Source: Stercorarius parasiticus (Eukaryota; Chordata; Aves; Charadriiformes; Stercorariidae). From it: a stretch of 64,000 nt of DNA. Location: contig VWZL01002060.1 of assembly GCA_013396915.1 (NCBI GenBank), positions 302,205 through 366,204 on the forward strand, in the 5' to 3' direction. The position numbers and the translations under genes were made by a program. Below the pieces are notes generated by a model. It was given only the letters and a program-made list of their open reading frames with translations. It had not been told where the DNA came from and searched no databases. Numbering within the stretch: the stretch's first letter is position 1; each line of letters begins with the position of its first letter. Shown here one piece after another: positions 1-11,600 of this stretch.

Positions 1-3
1 ATG

Positions 4-60
4 GGGGGAGGAGGAGGAGGAGGAGGAGGAGGAGGAAGAGGAGGAGGAGGAGGGAAGAGG
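4..60. repeat. (GGA)n microsatellite
   Basis: An almost pure GGA/GAGGAG tract at the window edge with a few substitutions. Such purine tracts are common beside CpG islands and 5' UTRs and are prone to collapse in assemblies. Confidence 0.9.
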
Positions 61-560
61 AGGCAGCCCCGCCGCTGCTCTGCTGCCTGGCGCTGCCCCT
101 CCTGACTGAATGACTGGAGATAATTCGCATTGCACCAAAACCGCGCACGTCAAACGGGAGGGGAGGGAAAGCAAAGAGGGGGGAAAAAAAAAAANAAAAA
201 AAAAAAATTAAAAGCCATACCACAAGCGGCCGGACTGCCTGGCCGGGCGCTGTGCGGGGATGCGCCGGGATGTGCGGGGGCGGTGGTACCCACCTGCTCT
301 CCACCCCCCTCCCCCCATACACACACACTCCTGGGGTGCAAAAATTAGCCCCTTGGCAAGGAGTGCCCTTAGCCACCACAGCCCTGGGGGCACTCGGTCA
401 AGCGAGGGGCCCCCCAACAACAGCGTCACCCCCTCGAGCAGCAGCGAGCCCAGAGGCAGGTGGATGGGCCACCGCGCAGCCTCGGCGAGAGGCCCAAGCC
501 CCGGCACCGTGCCCATCCTGGCGGCACAGCGGCCCGAGCTGGGCACGGCACCAGCCTGGC
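61..560 (-). promoter_or_regulatory. CpG-rich block, possible edge of CAMK1D promoter
   Basis: This stretch is much richer in G+C and CpG than the rest of the window and follows a GGA microsatellite. A half-CRE (TGACG on the minus strand) lies at 148-152. No convincing coding exon is present on either strand. In amniotes CAMK1D lies just downstream of CDC123 in the same direction, so a CpG island at this side could be its 5' end, with the coding exon left of base 1. The assignment is synteny-based inference, not sequence proof. Confidence 0.3.
184..207. repeat. Poly(A) tract with an undetermined base
   Basis: A run of A interrupted by N at 195. The N marks a low-quality call or a joined contig edge; the length of the tract is not reliable. 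Confidence 0.85.
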
Positions 561-1701
561 ACGCACACACGTGTGGTCCTGCTGAGATTATTGCTAAAAG
601 CAGCTTTTTCTTGGCGATGCTGAGACCTCTAGCGTCGTCGCATCAGGCATCGGCTAAGCTCTGATGCAGGGCAATGGGCAGGATTCATCAGAGACATCAG
701 GCAAAATCATAGTCTAGACTGAGAGACATTTATAAGTAACACCTCTGAGCTTCAGTTTCAGAATGGGTAAGACACTAAAAAAGTGCATTTCTTTTGGGAC
801 ACCCAAGTTAGGTGACAAAATCAGTGGCCTCGCTACTGGCAAGTACAGGCAATCCTGCGCCTCGAGGGCAGCTCCAAACCTGATCACCAAATTAGGTGCC
901 CAAAAATAAATCCAATACAAGCAGCTAAATAACATTTACTTAAAAATAGATGTGATTGTATGCACATAACTGTTTAACATGCATTGTGTCCTTTAACAAA
1001 TTCCTTAAAAATCTACTTTTGCAGCTGATTTTCCAGATTTCTCATCATTTGTGAGCAGAATTTATAAGATCTCAGGCTGTGAGGCTTTCCCTGGGTCTGG
1101 GCTCCCAGTTCAAAGGGGATGTGGTGGAGGCAGGAGTTCAGGGGTGTGTGAAAGTGTAAACTTGGAAAACAGGCTGGGGTGTTTGGGCGATGCTACCCTC
1201 TGCTGGGCAGAGCCACTCAGCTATGTCTGTGCCAGCTCCCGCGATTTATTACTGCACCCCTCTAATTCGATCTTTGGTGGCCATCCCACCACATGGGCAG
1301 CCCAAACAGCCTGGGATTTCCTACCATGGGTGCTTACGTGCTGTCACAGTGTGCCCTTCGAACAGCGTTCCTTCTGTCCCTGACTTATTCCCCATCATCT
1401 TGCTACACTCAAGGTTTCCTTTGTCACACAGTCCTTACAACCTGCTCCATGGCAGTGTCACCACAAGTCCGCAAGCAGGCTCTCCCATGTCACTGCATAG
1501 CTGGGAAATGAAAGATGTGGCTGACCTAAAGAGATGCAGTTGACAGCCAAATCCAAGTTCCCCTTCAACCCACACCACCGTGATATTTTCTCTCTTTTTC
1601 ACACGTAAATCACTTGGTATCAGAAATGCCACGCTGTGATTTGGGTTTGCTGAATGGGGCTACTGAATGTAACCTCCTGTCTCTGGGAGAAGATTGAGAG
1701 A
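561..1701. other. Intergenic, no feature recognised
   Basis: Mixed-composition sequence with only short chance reading frames. I see no exon, RNA gene or recent repeat. Confidence 0.6.
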
Positions 1702-1790
1702 GTTTGAGGCCAGAAAGGGCAAGTGGGATCCTCTGCCCTGACCTCAAGCTTGGCTGAGGCCAAAGAGCTTCATCCATCCAGAAGACAAGT
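1702..1790 (-). repeat. Old CR1-type LINE remnant
   Basis: The segment beginning TTTGAGGCCAGAAAGGGC and continuing through CTGACCTC resembles, from memory, the antisense 3' region of ancient CR1 elements abundant in turtles and crocodilians. It is strongly diverged, so the family call is tentative. Confidence 0.45.
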
Positions 1791-4700
1791 GCCGTAACTT
1801 ACCTTGGAGTTATGGCATACCAAAACCATCCACCACTATTATTTATGAAGTCGCATTGGTCCCTACAGCGTCACATTAAAATCTCACTGCACAGACAGTA
1901 TCGCCCACTTTTCCATTTCCACTTGCAGCGGGCAAAAATTTTACTTACAATTGCTCAAATCCTTGCAAATGCTGCAATTTTTCAGCATCAAAATTGCTTA
2001 AGGTAAAGGTACATGTGAGCCTGTAAATCTAACTTCTCCGTTCCTTATTTAACCTGCACCTTTAGCATCACATCTGTGTGATTTTTTCTGTGATAAAATA
2101 ACTTGTATTTGAAGTAACTGGTAATATAGAAATCTCTGGAGCCATTACAAGATTAATGAGAAATGTATGAGATGCTCCTCTTAGGCAGAGACCACTGGCA
2201 CAATAGACCATAACAGTCCCTTCAGAGTCATTACAGTCTGTTATGTCAGGCTGAATTTAGGGAGTCTGTAATCTTGCTTGACTGACAAGCTCCTGCAGAG
2301 CTATTGTAGCTATCGGAAGAACAGGTATTTTTGAAACGTGAAAATCTTACATGAAAAGTTCTCTCTGGAGTGGCTGCATAGAGCAGGGCATGCTGCAGCT
2401 ATGAGGCTCTGTACGGCTGTATTCAACATTTAATTACATACGACTAGATTACAAGAGCATTAATAGAGTGGTAAAATGAAGCGCACAGAAATGCCAGAAT
2501 TAAAACCGCAAACGAAACCTCAAATCGAGCCTTTTTTGTGGCTGCACGGTGGCAATCTCATTACCTGGGCACGCTCTGCCGCTCTGCCAAGGGCTTGTAT
2601 CAGAAAATGGCTAATGAGCCGACGTGGCTGATGTGCGTTTGAAATGGCTCCACATGCTGCACGTGCACCCAGTCACTCCATGCCACAAAACCCCAAATCC
2701 TTACATTGGAGATGTACAAATTCCCAATTTTTTATAAAGCCTCCTATGGAAATTTAGAGGAGAAGTTAAAAATCAACTTCTAGGCGAGACATTTTATTTC
2801 AGAATAAAGTGATCTGATTTTTGGAATACTATTCAAAACGGTATTTTTACCACTTCAGTCCTTCCAAATGATGTTGGGGTTGTGGACATATTTTCACCAC
2901 TTTGGTCCTTCCAAACAATGTTGGGGTTGCGTACATACGGAACGGCGATGCTTGGCCACACTTACTGCTCGCCCGTAATATGGGCACTGTGCAAGCTACG
3001 TTATAATGAGCATAAATAGGAGTCACGTCTGCTTTCCAAGCTCTTCCACTTGCAATCTGGCTCCCTTCTGCTTAAAGACTATAATACTGGATCTCTTTCC
3101 CCACATTGTTTCTGAGATTACAATATAACCTCCCTTTTCAATGACAAACCAGCGCTATTGACGCTTTTCTGCAAGAATGGCAGAAACGTGCCTGTTGCTC
3201 CACCGCCCGTGTCGCAGCCCGGCAGACGAGCACCCGCAGGCCCATGCCCGTGCTTGGCTTTGAAACCCCACATCCAAGCTGCCCTTTGCAAGGCAGCGAC
3301 CCCCAGCATCTGAGCCGGGGCAGCTTCAATGGAAAGCAAACCAACACTCGAGCATGCAGCTGTCCTCTGCTGCCTTTACCGCCGGGCAGCAACCTCAGAT
3401 GGTGGCTTTTCTGCTTGCGACAGAAAATATTCAGGCCAACCCTACCAAAAAGGTGGGTTTTCACACGCAAACTGCAGTACAGCAGAAGCAAGGGTATTTC
3501 ATGCTGGTCTGAGCCTGTGGGTGCTGATACCAACGCTGCCATGCGTGAGTGTAGACCTCTGCAAGCAATTCCAAGCAAAATGACATCTCGGATGCTTCGT
3601 AGCCTCTAGGACAAGCCTAAGATGACATAAAATGCTCGAGCAAGGTATCTTCAAATTTGGCAGCATGGGTTACCGTCTTAATTTTATTAGATGCCAGGTC
3701 TGACTTGCATGATAAATGTTCCCCCCAAACACACCTTTTTTTTTTCATGCATTCACAGCATTTCTTGGCATTTTCAAGGGTGGGAATGTTGTAGCTCCAG
3801 TCTCTGATCCAAGGTGACCCGTTTGGAAATTTGGAGGAAATCTGAGTATTATGCTGAGTCATGAGAAAATTAACTTAAGGCAAGGACTGCTTACTTAAAA
3901 AACAGAGGGAGAATCGCTTATTTTAAATGAGAAATTTAAATTGCTTATTTAAAAAAAAAGGGTTCGCTGCTATTTCTTTCATTGGATAGTAATTAAAAAG
4001 AACCGCAGTTTGAAAGGGGCACTTTGGTAGGGAACCATGGGGTTTTGGGTTTTCACCACGGGTGAAACTAGTGCTTACAGTTGGGTTTCAACGTTTTCCA
4101 GGTCAGTTTTGACGCTGCAAGCTCAGTACAGAAAAGGACAAACGTGGCTCTAAGGATGTCCACAACGGCAGGCTGAGTCTGCTGCAGCTGGTGCCAACAG
4201 CAAGGCTCCTTTGAGCTCATTGAAGACTTTTCAGTGACTCTTTAGGAGGGGACTTTGACTTGGTCTGTACATCAAGAGGATGCACGTGAAGTAAAAAAAA
4301 AAAATCCCCCCCCAACAGGACACTTCTGAAGGTCTTACACGTTGGTTTGTTTTCTTTTTAGAGTTAATTATAATCAACGTCCTTACGTCACCCTTAAGCA
4401 CCTTAAAGCCTTAGATCAGTTTAAGCTCTTTAAGATGGCCTCAGGCCCTTGCTCATCTTAGATAGCTAAAACACTGTCCGAAAACAAACAAAAGCAAGAG
4501 AGAGATGATAGATGGTTGCTGCCTGCGCTGCTCTTCGGGGAGGAGGGAGTTTAAATTGCTGTAGGGTCTTTAACCATGTCTGGAAAGTGGAATAAGCAAG
4601 TGCTGATACAGACGTGGATCCTCAGCCTGCAATTAATTCCCTGAAGACCATCTGGTGCTTGGTTAAGCCCCCAGGTGCTTATATTACTTGTGAGGTTCAT

Positions 4701-5443
4701 AGCTGCCAGCTAACCTCTTTACGTTGTGACTTCTCTTCCCTGCTTTTATTCTCATCCGAATAAACCTAGGAAGTTAGAGTACAAAAGTCTTGACAATGTG
4801 ATGCAGAGGCGGCTTGTTTTACTATGGAAAAATTGGGATTTAAGAGAATAATAACCAAGCTGAACGCATCACTTAGAGTCTGCCATGCCGTGTAGGCATT
4901 GCAATAAATCTTTAAACTCAGGGTCGTAAATCACAGTCATAAAAGTGTAGTGGCGGGGGGAAGAACTATCACTGCCAAAGCAGAAGAGAGAGGAGTAACA
5001 CGGTGGTAAAGATGGATGTGAGCAATGGGAGAGACGGCAGGAGCCAGACAGGAGAGCAGGGAATAGATGAGAGATGGGCAGGAAAGAGGGATGAGGGACA
5101 GGAGCTGCTCCCGGGGGCAAAAACCACACACCCTACTCAGTTCTTGGTGTTGAGCTCCAGAGACCCAAACCTTGGTGTTTCCATGATGCCAAGCACCCGG
5201 TGCGAAATCACCACCAAAAGGCGGCTCATGAGAGAGCTGCGTGACTGACACAAACCCTGCTCGTACCTCTCCTCTCCCGCTCCCTGGGCTGCGGAGGTGG
5301 AGGTCTGGGCTTGGGATCCAACGGGCTGAGCCTCGCCAATGAGCCAAGTTTTGGTCAAAATGAGAACTGGATCTTTGGTTGATTTGGCTGATTAGGCTTT
5401 TCACGCTTGTTTTTTTTTGGGGGGGGAGCAATGAGTTGAGACA
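1791..5443. other. Intergenic, possible conserved non-coding DNA
   Basis: No exon or RNA gene is seen. Roughly 2040-2700 is repeat-free and complex, with short inverted motifs and TAAT cores, the texture typical of conserved non-coding elements. The rest is ordinary, with poly(A/T) and C runs around 3730, 3950 and 4300. Confidence 0.4.
2845..2937. repeat. Two-copy imperfect tandem repeat, ~46-47 bp
   Basis: Copy 1 (2845-2890) and copy 2 (2891-2937) share the order CCACTT…GTCCTTCCAAA…ATGTTGGGGTTG…ACATA with a handful of substitutions and one length difference. Confidence 0.85.
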
Positions 5444-5674
5444 TTAGGGAGATTTAGACTGGATATTAGGAAAAATTTTTACATTGAAAGTGTTATCAAG
5501 CATTGGAACAGGCTGCCCAGGGAAGTGGTTGAGGCACCATCCCTGGAGGTATTTAAAAGACAGGTAGACATAGTGCTTAGAGATATGGTTTGGTGATTCT
5601 TTTTGTCAGAGTTAGGTTGATGGTTGGACTAGATGATCTGAAAGGTCCCTTCCAACCTAGGCGATTCTATGATT
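5444..5674 (+). mobile_element. CR1 LINE, 3' end fragment
   Basis: Truncated CR1 copy with the ordered blocks GGAGATTTAGACTGGATATTAGG, AACAGGCTGCCCAGGGAAG, CCATCCCTGGAGGT and the terminal GGTCCCTTCCAACC then GATTCTATGATT. The 5' truncation and lack of an A tail are typical of CR1 insertions. It has no coding capacity. Confidence 0.93.
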
Positions 5675-8600
5675 ACATCTACAAAATTTACATTGGAAGA
5701 ACATTAGGTGACAAGGTAAGGACTCAAAAGCTGCAAAAATATCAAAAAAAGAAGATGCCCAAAGACTCCCAATTCGACATCATAATAGACGTTTACTTGG
5801 GTTTGGCGTTGTTTTTTTCCCCCAGAATTTCTCACTTTCTATGAACAGTAGCACGAGGACTTCATCAGTACGGAGAAGAAGCTGTCCATGAGGATCTCCT
5901 TCCTCTTCCTGCTGTCCCATGTAGGACATCTGGGCTGGATTTGCACTGGCAGATGGGACCAAGTCAATGGGAGCTGTGCTTCAGGCACACGAAGTACAGT
6001 GAAATGCCGAGTGCTTTGGAAGATCAGATCCCTGGTGGTGCAAATGGAGCACCCAAAATTAGCAAGCGTGTTTGATCATTTGGGCCTTAATCTCTTTGTG
6101 CCTCGGTTCACCAGCTGGTGATATCGCAGGAGCACTGTGAAGATAAACACATTAATATTGATCAGATGCTGAAGCATTACAGAGGCGCTCGCAAGGAAAT
6201 TAATGTTGAATTCAGTGTGTGGTTTGAACAGCGTGTGTTAATGTGGCCTAGAGCAATTCACTGGATTAAAATAACCCCAAATGATAGGTGATCAGATAAT
6301 TAAAGGATGGATCACATTCAATGTGCACAAAGGCCCAAATTGTGGCGGTGCAGGCTGTTTAATTCTGGAGTTTCCCAGCTCCTGAGAGCTTGACTTTACA
6401 ACTTTACAGTCTGCACATGGGGTTTATAGCCCCGTACCCTGAGGAAGCGAGGTTTATCTGATCACACCCTATCCCTGCACCACCTCCCTGCATGTGCCTG
6501 TTGGTCTCCTCCACCTCCAATTCCAACCACATATAACACCACTGTAGAAAAGCCCCAAAATAGAAGTTTTCTGTGAATGAGGAGCCAGAGTAGAGAGAAA
6601 AGATCCAGTTTTCCTTCCCCGGAGAGACAGGTCGCTTTGCTGGACATTGGGGAGCCTGCAAAGGATGCAAGTGGAGACACAAGTCCATAGGACGTGAGGT
6701 TCCACTGGTTTAGTTGCCCACCATACTGCTTTTTCATCCAATGGATATATCCATCAGGGAACTGGGCTTGTGAACCTCAAAATAACACGTAGAGGCCAGT
6801 TCCTACGGGCCATGAAGTAGGCAGTGGTCACAGCTATGCTGATTGACACCATGGAAGAGCCTCTCTTCCCTCTCCAGCCCAGCCCATGCTTGCACAGGGT
6901 CCATGTTCACCCTGAGGATGGATCACGTCCCCTTCACTTCAGGCAATATTACTGTTAAGGCTGTACATCTACTATGAATGAGTTTTCGTCTTCCTGAGCT
7001 TGACGTGCTCATCTGAGACATGAGAATGTTGCATCGGCACAACTCACTTCCAGGGGTGACAGGCCAGAGTCGTCCCCTCCAAAGGAGGTGACTTACTCTG
7101 GATATCTCCTCCGCTTGCACCCAGGAGAAACACTGACAGTCTCCAGCACCATCTCACCACACTGATGGAGTCAAATAATAAGTGAAGAGTGGAGGAAAAA
7201 AAAAATTAAATGACACGGGCAGAGGAGGAAGATATGGAAAGCCATTCACTTGCCTGTGAAGTAATCACTTTTTTCATTTAAGCAGAACACTCAGCTATCT
7301 TTTATATTGTTATTGGTAAAGGCCTCTTAGAAGCTGGAAATTAATTTTTTTTTATCTTCTCGTTTTCTCTCTTTCCCATTTGGCGAACATTGCCGTTTTC
7401 CCGTGTTTCGCACAAAACTGAAATGAACTTGGCTCATTTTGTTCTTTCCTTCCACAGACATTAACGTCCCTGAATAACGAAGAGAGAAGGAGCTTTGCTA
7501 ATTAACCGCAGCCACCGCATTACGTCCAGGTTAACGATACACTCACGTGCAAGAGGCAGCGCTGTGCCATCAGCAGGGGATGAGCACGGGAGGCAGCAGC
7601 CAGAGCTGAGACTTGTTGCCCAAACCGACCCAGATGAGTGATGAGGGGTTTTAATCTCTATCGATGGGCAGATTCCCCATCCCAATACATTATTTAGCCC
7701 TGCTTTCAGTCGTTTCCCACTACTTATTTTTAAGCATCAGAGAATTCCAGGTTAAAATGATTATATTTATTTTCAATCATGATATGACACAGAAATACAC
7801 ATTTGGAGCAGTCTCTCCATTCTGGTTTTCTACATAAACTTGCTGCCTTTATGAAATGAAGGCTGAGATTGTCCCCTTGGCCTTTCACTCCAGGTGCTGG
7901 CTACCAGAAAAAAAGCAAATGCCTCGGAGCAGGCAGTGGAAAAATCAAGTTGGCAGCACTTTTATCTCCCACAAAGAGATCTCCATGTGTTGAGGGAAGC
8001 CCGACTGCCAACAGGGAGATCTGCTGGGGAATGCATTCCTCTCCCCTGCAAAAGCCCCAGGTGAGGACCAGCATCCCTGGCTAACTGGACAGCAAGCCGG
8101 GAAGCAGCTGACACAGCCTGATCTCACATTTATTCACCCCATTTCCCTCTCCATCGTGTCACTGATGTCCTGACGGCCCGCATGAGGCAAGCTCGGGCCA
8201 TTAGCACCAGCTCCTTGGCAACAGGGTTGCATTGAAGGGACAGTGGTGGGAAGGAGAAAGAAATGTTGGTGGGCGTATCCTGGCCTCTTCCAGCCCTGAA
8301 ATAGCTGGGTGGACCTTAGCAACCTAATGGGAAGCTGGAGACCCCCAAATCCACAGTGGGATCCATTAAAAGCTTGGGGTTCCATGGGCTGGAAAAAAAG
8401 CTAATGGGTGAAGAGGACCTACAGGAGAAAAGGGTCCCACCTGCTTGGAAGGGAAACGTAGAATTTCACATAAGCACGAGCTTGCTCAAATCTGAACTTT
8501 TGTTTACATAAAACATGCCTTTGCAACGGCTTCAGGCCATGCCCTAGAGCCCCCTGGCAGGCAAACCTCAAATTCAGTGGGTGCTTTAGAAAAAGCATGA

Positions 8601-11600
8601 GAGCTTCGTTCCTTCAGAACAGGGACATCAAAATTGCCCCTGGCTGTGCCCCGAGCTCAGCTCTTCCTATGTAGAGGGTAAATATCTGAACCTGAAGCTA
8701 CCAGCTGTGTTGATAGAGGGCAACTGATGCAGGTGATAATCCTGTTCACAACTACCCATGGAGTAAACGTGGTGCGGGGCACTGGGATGATCTTTTGGAT
8801 CTAGGCTTAAACGCCACCTCTCTCTGCCCAGACCTCATCAGCAAACAAATCATGGAGTTGAGCCAAAGTTGCCAAAGCACTAAATCACTGCCCTCCACTC
8901 TTTGCAAGCCATGCCTCGTTTACATAACAAAATTACCAGGTGAGTTGCCAAGCAAAGAAAGTGTCCAATTTTGCAATTTTATCCAGAAGCATCATTCACT
9001 GCCAGAGCTGAAAACAGAAGTTGCCAGTGTTTAGCAAAAGCAGATATTTTTTTGGAAAGTTTTACTGGAATTCCGGACTTTAAGGCTACCAGGCAGCCAG
9101 TGTAATTCTTCCGGCTGTCCAAATTCACGTCTGCTGGGATGTGAGCAGACTGTGAAAGGTCTCCAGAAGGTGAGTTATGCAGAGTTGGGTGGAGAGGGGA
9201 AGGATTTTAGTAGAAGGTTGAGTCTCATTTTTCAGAGCTCTATAACTCAGCTGGAAAAATGTGCTTTCATCTAATTGATATGAAAGCTACAGCCCCACAA
9301 AGGTTGTTACACGGTGTTTAATCAAACCGGTGTCTCTAAGCCTTCTGCCACAATGCAGGCGGCTTTCTCTGATGGAACTAAAGTTCACTTTGTGCTCTTT
9401 GAAAACTCATTTAATTGAATGTCGTATTTTAGGTACTCTCCCTTAATTACATTTGCATAGGCATAGAAAGCGAGGAAAGCCAGGGTGCTTTACTGAACTC
9501 CGCTCCTTTAATTTAGCAATACTTGTTTTTCCCTCCACCATCAAGCTGCCAAACCCTCTCTCAGGCCAACTATGGGCAGAATCATGCCTTCGTGGGCTCT
9601 TGTTGGCTTGCCTTCCCTCGCCTCCCTCAAACGCACGGGTCTATGAGCTCGGTCCTATTTGTCATGATTTGTGTAATGTCTTGATTTACCCTCACGGAGT
9701 GCTGTTTGATAAGCAGCAGCAGCATCCTCATTACAGAGGGGGAAACTGGGGTGCAGAGAAGTGCTGGCCTGATCATCCATGTCACTGGTGTGTTTTAATT
9801 GGGTTGAGTCTCATTGAAACTCGTGCACCTTAAAACAACCCTTCACAGAGACCTACACTTCAGCCCCCGAATGTAGGTCCATGTCTCCAACTAAAACAAA
9901 AGTCTGGTGTGAAAAACAGCTCAGGACCTGTGCATCTCTCACCGGCTGCTCCTCCAGTCTCACTCCGTTTTGACAATAGCTTGGGCCAAAGAGACTAGTT
10001 AGATAGCGGTGCCCCACATCTCTCCATGGTTTCTGTGATGTGCCCGTGAGGTTCCACCGTTGGTCTGGGACCTGGCTCTGTGCAGGAGAGGCGAGCCAGA
10101 GCTCATGGAAAATGAGCACAAAAGCAACTATTTGGAAAAAGCCGGGTATGATGGGGCAGGAGTAACCTCCTGCCAGCTCCCCACAGCCCCCAGGCTGCAA
10201 TGGCCCCAAAAGTATCTACCAGACAAAGCATTCAACCTGTGTTCCCACCACCTTGCTATGCCCATGAATGACACCTTCTAGCTGCACCCTCATTCCTTCT
10301 TCTCCCAAACAAGTCATGGCTTTTGGCTTTTCTCCGCACACTGCATCTCCCAGCACAGCTGCTGATCCTCCTCCCACCAGAGGGGAATTTGGCCACTTTT
10401 TCTTCCCATTAGTCACTTTTTGAGTGGGACCACGCTGTTTTGCTGTGTCCACGTGTTTCCAGGGCCTGCTGGCTGTGCCGATTGTGCTCAGATAAGATCT
10501 AATCAGGGCTCTGCAGGCAGGAAAACACCAGCTAGTGCAAGGTTTTACATTGTGCACCACCATCTTCCTCGCTGAGCATTTCCATGTAAATACATTCCCC
10601 GAACAAAAATGTTTTCTGCCCTACGTGGCCTTTGCTTTATCCCAGTTCAACCACAATTTAGAGCTCGGCTGCTCCAGAGTAAGTCTTGTCCTGGTCCCAT
10701 CCCCATGGTAAGACTTCAAGCAGCTGAGTGACAGTGTCCCTTCTGAAATGGACTTTGGCAGATGTTCCGTACTAAAACCAGAGCATGAACCTCATCTGTC
10801 TGGCTCCTTAAAGTGTCAGAGCCCGTCAGCTTCGGTTTCATTTGCAGGAGTGGTTTGAGTTGATTCATTCCCATGCTCAGAAGTCAACGAGCAGGTTGAG
10901 CCTTGGATGTTAACAATCCAGTTGTCCTAAAAATCCTAATAACTATTAGGGCAAACTTGCCAGGGCTACCTGTGCAGACCCAATGCCATTTTAATGACTT
11001 GTATATTTTTAAAAAATAGAGAAAAGTGATGGTGTCCACCAGTGTAACCCCCATGTAAGCTGCTGTGCTCAAATTCTTTTTATTTCAAGACTAATGATCC
11101 ACCAGACTGCAGTGTGCAGACCCTTGGAAACATTATACCTCTGTATCCAGCTGGACTATGTGCACCACAGGCATGTTATACAACCATTTTTTACAGTCTT
11201 AATTAGCCTTAACTAAGGACCCTGGGCCAGGGTGAAATGGCAAGGAGGTGACAGAAGGGTTTATTGATCTGGCAGAGGTACCGTAACACAGATAGTCACA
11301 GGTTTGTGGCCAGACGACTTCACTAGTGCGAGCAAAGCCTTGGGATTAGGCTGAACTCATCCCGCCCTTCCACAGCTGCTTCCACCCTTCTGCTAACTTG
11401 GGAAAACAGACAAACATCACTAAGTATTGCAGGGACTGTCCAGAAAGATTCAGACTTCTTGGAGACTGTGCATGCACCACCCATGCTCACCCTTAGGTTT
11501 CGGGTGCATCCACTGTGCAGACAAGGCCATTGGTCCTTTCCAATGTGGTTCAACAGAACAGTCACGCTGTGGATGAAGGCCTGGAAAAACCACAATGCAC

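Noticed and set aside
208..664. Overlapping 110-135 codon frames on both strands in the CpG-rich block
   Set aside because: High GC lowers stop-codon frequency; the proteins are low-complexity, mutually shadowing and match nothing I recognise, including the CAMK1D N-terminus.
2871..2937. Possible CRISPR-like or satellite array
   Set aside because: Only two imperfect adjacent units, no spacers, in a vertebrate genome; a simple local duplication.
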